Under the pieces are notes generated by a model that saw nothing but the letters and a program-made list of their open reading frames with translations, was not told the DNA's origin and did not search any database. A DNA stretch of 13,543 bases from contig PBCD01000003.1 of the NCBI GenBank assembly GCA_002717855.1, positions 17,569-31,111 on the forward strand. Direction: 5' to 3'. This document shows positions 7,976 through 13,543 of this stretch, in pieces. Positions within the stretch are counted from its first letter, which is position 1. The number at the start of each line of letters is the position of its first letter. Position numbers and translations under genes: made by a program. The DNA comes from Rickettsiales bacterium. GTDB lineage: Bacteria > Pseudomonadota > Alphaproteobacteria > TMED127.

Positions 7976-9307
7976 CTAAGATAATGTTCCATGTAAAGAA
8001 AAGGAGGTTAAAGATTCTACTTTTACTTTAACTATTTTTCCTATTAGGTTTTCTCTGGAGATTATATGAACAGGTTGAAGATATTCACTTCTTCCAACAT
8101 ATTGATTTTTTTTCTTCCCAAATTTTTCAACTAAAATTTCCATATTTAAACCAATGCATTCTTTGTTAAACTGTCTTTGTTGTAGATTTAATTCATTTTG
8201 TAATATGTTCAATCTATCATTTATAATTTTACCGTCTAAATTAAATTTTTTCAAGAAAGCTGGTGTTCCTGGTCTCGGAGAATATTTAAAAGAATATGAA
8301 CCAGCAAATTTAACTGATTTAACTATATCCATTGTGTCATCAAAATCTGATTTATTTTCGCCTGGAAATCCTACTATAAAATCTGATGTTAATGCAATAT
8401 TTGGTTTTCTATTCCTAAGTTTTTCAACAATTTTCAAATATGCTTCCTTAGTGTATCTTCTGTTCATTTCTTTTAAAATTTTATTAGAACCAGATTGAAT
8501 TGGCAAGTGAAGATATGGCATTAACTTAGCATTATTTTGATGTTCTAATATAAGCTCGTCAGTCATGTCTGCAGGATGAGAGGTTATATATCTAATTCTT
8601 TCTAATCCCTTTATTTCTGAAAGAAAAGAACATAGCTTAGCTAGAGAATAAGAGGTTTTTGAATTTTGAAAATCAAATTTTCCATTGTATGCATTTACGT
8701 TTTGTCCCAAGAGTGTAATCTCTTTGACTCCCAAAGAAACAAGCTTTTTTACTTCAACGTAAATGTCCAAAACGTTTCGAGAATATTCCGCACCTCTTGT
8801 ATAAGGCACAACACAAAATGTACAAAATTTATCACACCCCTCTTGAATTGAAACGAAAGCTGTTACACCTGAAAAAGATGGCTCGGGAAAAGAACTGAAT
8901 TTTTCCTTTGTATTAAACTCATTTTTTATGATTGGTCTTGATAACTTTTTTGTAAGTATTGAAGTAAGTTTATGATAATTTTGAGGTCCTAAAACAATAT
9001 CGACATCTTTGTTTCTTTTTATAATTTCTTTTCCTTCAGCCTGTGCTACACAACCACAAATAGCAATTATCATATCATCACCAGCTAATTTCTTATTTTT
9101 TTTATACTTGCTTAATCGTCCGATATCAGAGTACATTTTTTCTGATGCTTTTTCTCTGATATGACATGTGTTCAAAATTGCTAAATCGCAATTCTCAGGT
9201 TCTTTCGACAAAATATACCCCATTGGTTTTAAAAGGTCTTGAATCTTTGCAGAATCGTAAAAATTCATCTGACAACCATATGTTTTAATATAAAAAAATT
9301 TTGTCAT
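7976..9307 (-). CDS. miaB: tRNA-2-methylthio-N6-dimethylallyladenosine synthase MiaB
   Basis: MiaB is a radical S-adenosylmethionine enzyme with two iron-sulfur clusters that adds a methylthio group to i6A37 in tRNAs reading codons that start with U. The 443-residue protein has an intact UPF0004 domain with cluster cysteines Cys12 (YGCQMN), Cys48 (NTCHIREKA) and Cys86 (CGCVAQAE). Its radical SAM motif is Cys158-x3-Cys162-x2-Cys165 (EGCDKFCTFCVVPYTRG). A C-terminal TRAM-like RNA-binding region covers about 375-443. NTCHIREKA and VVPYTRG favour MiaB over MtaB or RimO. The start is the ATG at 9305-9307. Lying downstream of a Mur/Fur regulator gene, this iron-demanding enzyme may be metal-responsive at the operon level, which is inference. 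Confidence 0.97.
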   Translation of the reverse strand: MTKFFYIKTYGCQMNFYDSAKIQDLLKPMGYILSKEPENCDLAILNTCHIREKASEKMYSDIGRLSKYKKNKKLAGDDMIIAICGCVAQAEGKEIIKRNKDVDIVLGPQNYHKLTSILTKKLSRPIIKNEFNTKEKFSSFPEPSFSGVTAFVSIQEGCDKFCTFCVVPYTRGAEYSRNVLDIYVEVKKLVSLGVKEITLLGQNVNAYNGKFDFQNSKTSYSLAKLCSFLSEIKGLERIRYITSHPADMTDELILEHQNNAKLMPYLHLPIQSGSNKILKEMNRRYTKEAYLKIVEKLRNRKPNIALTSDFIVGFPGENKSDFDDTMDIVKSVKFAGSYSFKYSPRPGTPAFLKKFNLDGKIINDRLNILQNELNLQQRQFNKECIGLNMEILVEKFGKKKNQYVGRSEYLQPVHIISRENLIGKIVKVKVESLTSFSLHGTLS

Positions 9308-9337
9308 TTAACTAGATTAAGCAAAAATTGACCAAAA

Positions 9338-10120
9338 TTAAAGGTTAAATTTATTTACAGTATAGGAAACATAATCTGAAATAATATCATAACAATATTT
9401 ACTTGCTGATTTTCTGGATTTAAATCTAGAGAACTCTGATGTTTCGTGAAAATTAATTGTGATTTCACAAGCACCTAATCCCAGAAGTTTCCAAGCATGC
9501 GGAGCTAGATCTACACTTCCATACCATGCATAAAACTGTTTAAAAATTCTACTTGTGGGCAAACCGTCAAAAGCTGTATAACTTATTGAAACTGGTTGCA
9601 ACTCAAAAAACTTATTTTCTGAAATTTCTACAATTCCAAATAATGAACTTTTGAAAGGCAATACCTGAGTACCATTATTAGAAGTTCCCTCTGGAAAAAG
9701 TATTACGTTAAATCCATCCTTGAGATTTTGTGATAAAATATTTACTTGATTTTTCGACTTTAATATTTCCTTTCTATTTATAAATATTGTTTTTCCAAGC
9801 TTAACTATAATGTTAATAATAGGCCAGTTAGAAATTTCTGATTTAGCTACGAATTTCCCATTTATCTCAGATCCTAAAATTATAATATCTAAATATGAAG
9901 TATGATTGGAAATAAATAGTGTTCCTTTTTTATTAGCCTGTCCTAAAATTTTTAAAGAGATGCCAAGTAGAGTCAACAATCCTTTAAAATAGAGCTTTGG
10001 AATCATAAATGAAAATTTTCTTGGGAAGAAAAAAAAAAATATTTGTGCAAAGCTACATATTAATGTCCAAGGTAATAAAATAGAAAGCCTTAACATTGAT
10101 AAAAGAGGTGAATAATACAT
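9338..10120 (-). CDS. olsA: PlsC-family lyso-lipid acyltransferase, probable OlsA
   Basis: This is a membrane-associated acyltransferase of the LPLAT/PlsC family. Hydrophobic segments near 5-33 and 38-60 precede the catalytic block SNHTSYLD (71-78, the His73-x4-Asp78 dyad). GKTIFINR (109-116) and FPEGTSNNG (142-150, motif III) follow. At 260 residues it is a normal length. PlsC proteins add the second acyl chain to lysophosphatidic acid; OlsA acylates lyso-ornithine lipid. Because its ATG shares a base with the stop of the OlsB-like gene (TAATG), I favour the OlsA role, while noting that bifunctional OlsA/PlsC enzymes are known and sequence alone does not separate them. An 11-base A run (10029-10039) encodes a phenylalanine tract. 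Confidence 0.8.
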   Translation of the reverse strand: MYYSPLLSMLRLSILLPWTLICSFAQIFFFFFPRKFSFMIPKLYFKGLLTLLGISLKILGQANKKGTLFISNHTSYLDIIILGSEINGKFVAKSEISNWPIINIIVKLGKTIFINRKEILKSKNQVNILSQNLKDGFNVILFPEGTSNNGTQVLPFKSSLFGIVEISENKFFELQPVSISYTAFDGLPTSRIFKQFYAWYGSVDLAPHAWKLLGLGACEITINFHETSEFSRFKSRKSASKYCYDIISDYVSYTVNKFNL

Positions 10121-10962
10121 TAATGATTTACAGCCATTTTCAGGTATCTAGCTTCAATCTTGTCTGATTTAAGTATAATGCATATATCAATAGTTTTAAA
10201 ATATGGATCAAAAACAGCCCCATCACCTACCCATGCTCCCACTCTCAAATACGCTTTAATTAAAGGAGGGAGACTTTTAAAAATTTTAGACTTTGGAATT
10301 TTAGTAATATCAATATTTTTCCATTTTGCACGTTTACTTTTAAGAGCAAAAGTAAGATATTTTTTTGGGGCAGAATAAAAATTTTTTAAAAAAGATAATT
10401 GATTTTCAATTTTGTCAGTATTAGAACATTGAAAACTTGCACAACCAATGATTAAATCAACTTTCGCTTTTTTTATATAGGTTGATAGTCCCTTCCACAA
10501 AAGTCTTATTATTTTACCATCTCTGTAATTCTTGTGAACACATGATCTCCCAACCTCCAATATTTTTAGATCAAGTTTTTTTAAGTTATAAAGGTCGAAT
10601 TCTGTTTCAGTATAAAAATTTTCCTGAGAATTATTAGTTGAATTTACCATTAAACGATAGGTACCTACAACGTAATAAGAAGAAACAGATTTATCTATAA
10701 CCACTAAATGATCACAAAATTTATCGTATTTATCAGAATCCAGATAACAATCAGAATTATTAACTGAACTTTCTTTGAAAAATGTATTGAATCTTAACTT
10801 TTGAGCATTTTTAATAAGTAAATCATTACCATTTACAACTCGAACATGGAATCTATCAACTTCAAAATTAATATCTAAACTTTCTGACTGATTAAAATTT
10901 ACTTCAGAATTAATACTTCTATTTATTTTTTCCAAAACTTGCACACCCCTTTGGAACAGCAT
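10120..10962 (-). CDS. olsB: OlsB-like GNAT acyltransferase (ornithine lipid synthesis)
   Basis: The protein resembles OlsB, the GNAT-fold enzyme that transfers a 3-hydroxyacyl chain from acyl-carrier protein to the amino group of ornithine, giving lyso-ornithine lipid. Family features are YYVVGTYRLM (96-105), EVGRSCVHKNYRDG (136-149, the acyl-donor loop region), LIIGCASF (170-177) and the C-terminal YLRVGAWVGDGAVFDPYF (238-255). At 280 residues it is a typical OlsB length. Its stop overlaps the next acyltransferase by one base, giving an olsBA pair that could together make a phosphorus-free membrane lipid. The amino-acid acceptor could differ from ornithine. The ATG at 10962 overlaps mur by 44 bp; a TTG at 10935 is a possible alternative start with a 17-bp overlap. 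Confidence 0.83.
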   Translation of the reverse strand: MLFQRGVQVLEKINRSINSEVNFNQSESLDINFEVDRFHVRVVNGNDLLIKNAQKLRFNTFFKESSVNNSDCYLDSDKYDKFCDHLVVIDKSVSSYYVVGTYRLMVNSTNNSQENFYTETEFDLYNLKKLDLKILEVGRSCVHKNYRDGKIIRLLWKGLSTYIKKAKVDLIIGCASFQCSNTDKIENQLSFLKNFYSAPKKYLTFALKSKRAKWKNIDITKIPKSKIFKSLPPLIKAYLRVGAWVGDGAVFDPYFKTIDICIILKSDKIEARYLKMAVNH

Positions 10963-11353
10963 AGAGCTCTAAACGGTGTTCGATAAGCTCATAACCCAAC
11001 TTGGAGGCTATTTTCTTCTGCAATGCTTCAATCTCGTCATTATGAAACTCAAGTACTTTGCCACTTTTTATATCTATAAGATGATCATGATGGTTATCTG
11101 AAGCTTTTTCATATCTAGATCTTGAGCCTCCAAACTCATGTTTTTCTATTATACCATGTTCTTGGAACAATCTAATAGTTCTATAAACAGTTGCTATACT
11201 AATTTTATCATCAATCTTAGATGCCCTTTTGAAAACAAGTTCAACATCGGGATGATCATCAGAATCTACTATTACTTGTATAATAATTTTACGTTGGTCA
11301 GTCATTTTCAAACCAAGCAAATTGCATTTCTCTAAAATATTATATTTCACCAT
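10919..11353 (-). CDS. Fur-family metal-responsive regulator (Mur/Fur type)
   Basis: This is a 144-residue Fur-superfamily repressor. The winged helix includes the recognition helix ISIATVYRTIRLF (51-63). HHDHLIDIKSGKVLEF (88-103) replaces the HHDHxxCxxCG form of classical gammaproteobacterial Fur, so the structural CxxC zinc site is absent. This is the pattern of alphaproteobacterial Mur/Fur, which often senses manganese as well as iron. It is not Irr, since no haem-binding HxH-type motif is evident. It heads the minus-strand run olsB-olsA-miaB and onward and overlaps olsB by 44 bp. A 16-bp dyad in the upstream divergent region could be its operator. Whether it senses manganese or iron cannot be told from sequence. 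Confidence 0.9.
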   Translation of the reverse strand: MVKYNILEKCNLLGLKMTDQRKIIIQVIVDSDDHPDVELVFKRASKIDDKISIATVYRTIRLFQEHGIIEKHEFGGSRSRYEKASDNHHDHLIDIKSGKVLEFHNDEIEALQKKIASKLGYELIEHRLELYAVPKGCASFGKNK

Positions 11354-11391
11354 CTCAAGTTAAGTAAATCTTAAAAAATATTAAAAATTCA

Positions 11392-11419
11392 ATTCTAACA
11401 AAAAAATTGCAATATTGAA
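11392..11419 (-). promoter_or_regulatory. Candidate promoter for mur and downstream operon
   Basis: On the minus strand TAGAAT (11397-11392) matches the -10 consensus at five of six positions. A weak -35 candidate, TTCAAT (11419-11414), lies 16 bases further upstream. Transcription would begin near 11385, about 30 bases before the mur ATG. The -35 candidate lies inside a 16-bp imperfect dyad. This is likely the main promoter for the gapless gene run down to trmB. Confidence 0.35.
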
Positions 11420-11421
11420 AT
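11406..11421. promoter_or_regulatory. Imperfect 16-bp dyad, possible Mur/Fur operator
   Basis: ATTGCAATATTGAAAT is an inverted repeat in which seven of eight position pairs are complementary; the central CAATATTG is perfect. It lies between the divergent mur and TusA-family genes and overlaps the candidate -35 of mur. Fur-family repressors bind AT-rich dyads of similar size, so an autoregulatory site is plausible. Short dyads are common in AT-rich DNA, so this is tentative. Confidence 0.3.
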
Positions 11422-11443
11422 ATATACAATAAAAATTGAAAAA

Positions 11444-11674
11444 ATGAAGAAAAAAAAAAAAATAGACGTTTCGAAAGATGAATGTCCAATGACTTTTGTT
11501 AAAACAAAAATATTTCTTGAAAGCACATCGAGTAAAGAAGATAGGATTATAGTTGTCAAAGGTGTTCAAAACTTTGTTAGTATTAAAAATACTTTAATTG
11601 AACAAAATTACAAAATAAAAACCAAATGCATTAAAAAAAACTATTATGAAATTGTTGTGATGACAGAATCATAG
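11444..11674 (+). CDS. TusA-family sulfur carrier protein
   Basis: This short plus-strand gene encodes 76 residues. After a lysine-rich N-terminus, ECPMTFVKTKIFLE (13-26) matches the TusA/SirA motif in which a conserved Cys-Pro begins the first helix; Cys14 would carry the persulfide. The following strand (RIIVVKG, 34-40), helix and strand (YYEIVVM, 67-73) fit the small TusA fold. The variant CPMT instead of CPxP is, as I recall, seen in an alphaproteobacterial subgroup. TusA relays sulfur to tRNA thiolation and other pathways, but family members differ in role. Codons 2-6 sit in a 13-A run (11450-11462). The gene is transcribed against its neighbours, divergent from mur, and its stop overlaps that of rimI by 6 bp. 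Confidence 0.82.
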   Translation: MKKKKKIDVSKDECPMTFVKTKIFLESTSSKEDRIIVVKGVQNFVSIKNTLIEQNYKIKTKCIKKNYYEIVVMTES

Positions 11675-12130
11675 ATTAAGCTCCATTAGAATGGCATCAC
11701 TTTTTTTCCCATTCATAAAATAATAATCCTTTCGTTTCCCAACTTTTCTGAATCCAAATTTTTGATAAAGTAAACATGCTGCTTGATTATTTTCATTTAC
11801 TTCTAAAATAATTTTATTAATAAGATTTGACTTACAAAAATTTTTGATATGTCTCAAAAATTTTTCTGCTATTCCATTGCGCCTGTATTCAGGAACTACA
11901 AAGATTAAAAAAATATCCATTAAATTCTCTGAGTATGAAGAGATTGAAAAACCAATGGTTTTTTTTCCATATTTAGAAAGTCTTGCAAAACTTGTTTTTT
12001 TTTTAATAAGATTATTAAGTTCTCTAGATGTCCAAATATTATTTATTTCTTTTTTATGCTCCTCTTGAAGATTTTGAAGTGTTTTTAGATCTTCAATTCC
12101 TATTTTCTTAAAGCTAATTTTTTTTTGCAT
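11669..12130 (-). CDS. rimI: RimI-like N-acetyltransferase (GNAT)
   Basis: This 153-residue GNAT protein is probably the ribosomal protein bS18 N-terminal alanine acetyltransferase RimI. The acetyl-CoA pyrophosphate loop RRNGIAEKFL (83-92) follows the VVPEYR strand end. ILEVNENNQAACLLYQKFGFRKVGKR (108-133) is the typical second half of RimI. Its gene overlaps tsaB by 17 bp, the usual alphaproteobacterial pairing, and that pairing supports RimI over other acetyltransferases. The start is the ATG at 12128-12130. Its TGA stop lies within the TCATAG shared with the convergent TusA-family gene, leaving no room for a terminator hairpin between them. A 10-T run (11995-12004) encodes lysines. Confidence 0.87.
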   Translation of the reverse strand: MQKKISFKKIGIEDLKTLQNLQEEHKKEINNIWTSRELNNLIKKKTSFARLSKYGKKTIGFSISSYSENLMDIFLIFVVPEYRRNGIAEKFLRHIKNFCKSNLINKIILEVNENNQAACLLYQKFGFRKVGKRKDYYFMNGKKSDAILMELNL

Positions 12131-12764
12131 AATGTTTTAAGTGGTATAAAACTTTTGTTGTTGTTGAAGATAAGCCTAAAAAATGTGCTTTTAAAACAGA
12201 TTTTGCGTTTATATTTATTATCTGTGCTTTTTTGCCAATTATAGGAAAATCTCCATCTTGATCAGTAATAATTTTTAACTTTTTCCAACCTCTGAGATTT
12301 GAATATAACGTAATTTTTTTTTTTATATAATTTGGAAACCCACAAAAGATCTTTGACGATTTTATCCATTTTAAATCTTTATTCTCAAAAAATTGAAAAA
12401 AAAAGTCTTTTCTCGAATCTCTAAAAAATAATAACAGTGCTTGGTTAGAAAACCTTACGTGGGGCAAAAAAATATCAAAAGTGGTTAAGGTGTATATTCT
12501 CGCATTATTAGTTATTGATAAACCTTGAGAAATTGATAAAAGATTTCTTAAAGTTGTAAAACTTCCAGGACCTCTTGGTAAAATAATTTCAGTAATTTTA
12601 GAATTATCGTGTATTTTTAAAATCTCATGTATAAGTTCCAAAATTTTATCTGAACGAATATTATAATGTTCGTTAGTTATCTCTAAAAGTTTTAAAATTT
12701 TTGATTTCCTCGCAATTGCAACAGAAACTTTATTACTTGATGAAAATAATGATAACGACAGCAT
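12114..12764 (-). CDS. tsaB: tRNA t6A37 synthesis protein TsaB
   Basis: TsaB is the inactive ASKHA-fold partner of TsaD in making threonylcarbamoyl-A37 on tRNAs that read ANN codons. With the ATG at 12762-12764 it has 216 residues, close to the family norm. The hallmark RGPGSFTTLRNLLSISQGLS (64-83) corresponds to the TsaB GPGSFTGxR motif that contacts TsaD. The first strand, MLSLSLFSSSNKVSVAIA, fits the family's ILAIDTSxxxxSVAL but lacks the usual aspartate, and the C-terminal half is strongly drifted and phenylalanine/lysine-rich. A TTG start at 12809 would add 15 residues and overlap the divergent dipeptidase gene, so I prefer the ATG. It overlaps rimI by 17 bp. Confidence 0.87.
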   Translation of the reverse strand: MLSLSLFSSSNKVSVAIARKSKILKLLEITNEHYNIRSDKILELIHEILKIHDNSKITEIILPRGPGSFTTLRNLLSISQGLSITNNARIYTLTTFDIFLPHVRFSNQALLLFFRDSRKDFFFQFFENKDLKWIKSSKIFCGFPNYIKKKITLYSNLRGWKKLKIITDQDGDFPIIGKKAQIININAKSVLKAHFLGLSSTTTKVLYHLKHYAKKN

Positions 12765-12768
12765 AAAA

Positions 12769-12781
12769 ATTATATTATAAT
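12769..12781. promoter_or_regulatory. Symmetric divergent promoter core between tsaB and the dipeptidase gene
   Basis: The 25-bp space between the divergent start codons contains ATTATAAT (12774-12781), a perfect palindrome that gives TATAAT on both strands: plus 12776-12781 and minus 12779-12774. A second minus-strand TATAAT lies at 12774-12769. From the -10 positions, transcription would begin near 12788 on the plus strand and near 12767 on the minus strand, within about 3 bases of each ATG. Both messages would therefore be leaderless or nearly so. No strong -35 hexamer is visible on either side. Confidence 0.5.
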
Positions 12782-12789
12782 AACTTACA

Positions 12790-13329
12790 ATGAATGAGAA
12801 ATTAGTCAAAGTAACTGATGATGCAAATATAATAATTGATTTGCGTTATGCGACTACAAATAATTTTACATGTATGAAAATTTATTCTAGAGAAGAATGT
12901 TACCTACACAAAGTTGCATATGAACATCTTATGATTGCAGCTGAATTAGCCAAAAAAGTGAATTGTAAAATAAAAGTTTTTGATGGCTTCCGTCCAAGCG
13001 AGTCTCAAGAAAAGCTTTGGGAATATTTTCCTAATCCTGATTTTATAGTTCCTCCCAAAAAAGGATCACCACATTCTAGAGGGGTTGCAGTAGACTTAAC
13101 TTTAGTTGATGAAAAAAACAACGAGCTTGATATGGGAACTGACTTTGACGAATTTTCTGTATTATCTTTTCATGGTACAAAAAATATTTCAACAAATGCT
13201 TTTAAAAATAGAAATCTTTTACTTGGAATTATGTCTTCAGCAGGTTGGGATTTTTTTAGAAACGAGTGGTGGCATTATCAATTATTTAATTCAAAAAAAT
13301 ATCCTATAATCAATAATTTTGATAATTAA
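12790..13329 (+). CDS. ddpX: D-Ala-D-Ala dipeptidase (VanX/DdpX family)
   Basis: This is a zinc-dependent M15D peptidase that hydrolyses D-alanyl-D-alanine. The 179-residue protein covers the full family. It shows DLRYATTNNF (17-26), DGFRPSESQEKLW (65-77) with the catalytic Arg68, SPHSRGVAVDLTL (93-105) carrying zinc ligands His95 and Asp102, and EWWHYQLF (159-166) with catalytic base Glu159 and ligand His162. It has no signal peptide, so it should act in the cytosol, like VanX. No vanH, vanA or vanRS gene is next to it, so glycopeptide resistance is not indicated; D-Ala-D-Ala recycling, as proposed for DdpX, is more likely. Its stop overlaps the next ATG (TAATG), coupling it to a secreted deacetylase-like gene. 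Confidence 0.94.
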   Translation: MNEKLVKVTDDANIIIDLRYATTNNFTCMKIYSREECYLHKVAYEHLMIAAELAKKVNCKIKVFDGFRPSESQEKLWEYFPNPDFIVPPKKGSPHSRGVAVDLTLVDEKNNELDMGTDFDEFSVLSFHGTKNISTNAFKNRNLLLGIMSSAGWDFFRNEWWHYQLFNSKKYPIINNFDN

Positions 13330-13543
13330 TGAAATCAATTTTTGTCATTATAATTATACTTCTCTCAAGTTTTTCATTTTCAAAAGACAATTCAGCAGTA
13401 GTTTTAATGTACCATAGATTCGGACAACCAGAACATCCATCAACCAACATAAACAAAGAATTATTCGCTAAACAAATGAATTATTTGAAAGAGAAAAAGT
13501 TTAATGTTCTACCACTTTCTCGCTTGATTGATATCTTTGAAAA
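13329..13543 (+). CDS. Secreted polysaccharide-deacetylase-like protein, N-terminal part (partial)
   Basis: The reading frame begins at an ATG sharing one base with the preceding stop and stays open to the right edge, giving about 71 residues. Residues 1-18 form a hydrophobic signal peptide after a short lysine-containing start, with likely cleavage after SFSFS. AVVLMYHRFG (24-33) followed by QMNYLKEKKFNVLPLSRL matches the opening of NodB-type polysaccharide deacetylases, where a strand ending in YHR or YHH is followed by the helix-turn LxxxGFxVxxL. The metal-binding TFDD motif would lie beyond the window, so activity cannot be judged. Coupling to a D-Ala-D-Ala dipeptidase hints at a cell-wall or polysaccharide turnover operon. 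Confidence 0.75.
   Translation, partial: MKSIFVIIIILLSSFSFSKDNSAVVLMYHRFGQPEHPSTNINKELFAKQMNYLKEKKFNVLPLSRLIDIFE

Noticed and set aside
12765..12809. TTG start extending tsaB by 15 residues
   Set aside because: It would overlap the divergent dipeptidase start and place non-conserved residues before the first strand of the fold; the ATG at 12764 fits the family.
12790..13329. Vancomycin-resistance locus
   Set aside because: Only the VanX-type dipeptidase is present; no vanH, vanA or two-component genes flank it, and Gram-negative DdpX homologues have non-resistance roles.
1..13543. CRISPR array, insertion sequence, prophage or tRNA/rRNA genes
   Set aside because: I saw no regularly spaced repeats, transposase motifs, integrase genes or cloverleaf-like segments; every stretch over 136 bp is explained by a protein gene.

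Overview
The window reads as a compact, very AT-rich alphaproteobacterial chromosome segment. The minus-strand order tsaB-rimI, then Fur/Mur, OlsB, PlsC/OlsA, miaB, phoH, ybeY, corC, lnt, metK, trmB, nusA and infB is a recognisable alphaproteobacterial core arrangement. The Fur protein has the alphaproteobacterial Mur/Fur sequence and the IF2 N-terminus is of the alphaproteobacterial type. Low GC, almost no spacer DNA, many 1-44 bp gene overlaps and homopolymer tracts inside essential genes suggest a streamlined free-living (SAR11-like or similar marine) lineage. That placement is inference; no rRNA or tRNA gene is present to confirm it.

Layout, left to right. Positions 1-512 hold the 5' part of infB (minus) and 517-2055 nusA. 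A 136-bp AT-rich gap follows, where rimP would normally sit. From 2192 to 11353 a nearly gapless minus-strand run is read in the order mur, olsB, olsA/plsC, miaB, phoH, ybeY, corC, lnt, metK, trmB. A 90-bp divergent promoter region (11354-11443) separates mur from a small plus-strand TusA-family gene. The 3' end of that gene overlaps the 3' end of rimI by 6 bp. rimI and tsaB (minus) follow, then a 25-bp divergent promoter. A plus-strand pair closes the window: a VanX/DdpX-type D-Ala-D-Ala dipeptidase, translationally coupled to a secreted polysaccharide-deacetylase-like gene that runs off the right edge.

How the genes fit together. Much of the window concerns tRNA and translation: t6A37 synthesis (TsaB with its usual partner RimI), ms2i6A37 (MiaB), m7G46 (TrmB), a possible sulfur carrier (TusA family), 16S rRNA maturation (YbeY, with PhoH), transcription elongation (NusA) and initiation (IF2). 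MetK supplies S-adenosylmethionine to TrmB and MiaB. A second theme is the envelope: OlsB/OlsA-type acyltransferases, Lnt for lipoprotein N-acylation with CorC beside it, and the dipeptidase/deacetylase pair. A metal-responsive Mur/Fur regulator heads the long operon.

There is no mobile element, CRISPR array, prophage or RNA gene that I can support, and no gene-free stretch longer than 136 bp. The most unusual observations are the absence of rimP and of rnpM (ylxR) from the nusA-infB locus, a symmetric shared -10 element predicted to give two leaderless transcripts, a TusA-like gene starting with a 13-A tract next to mur, and a TrmB lacking the acidic residue of its C-terminal TxxE motif. I see no convincing new defence or metabolic system here.
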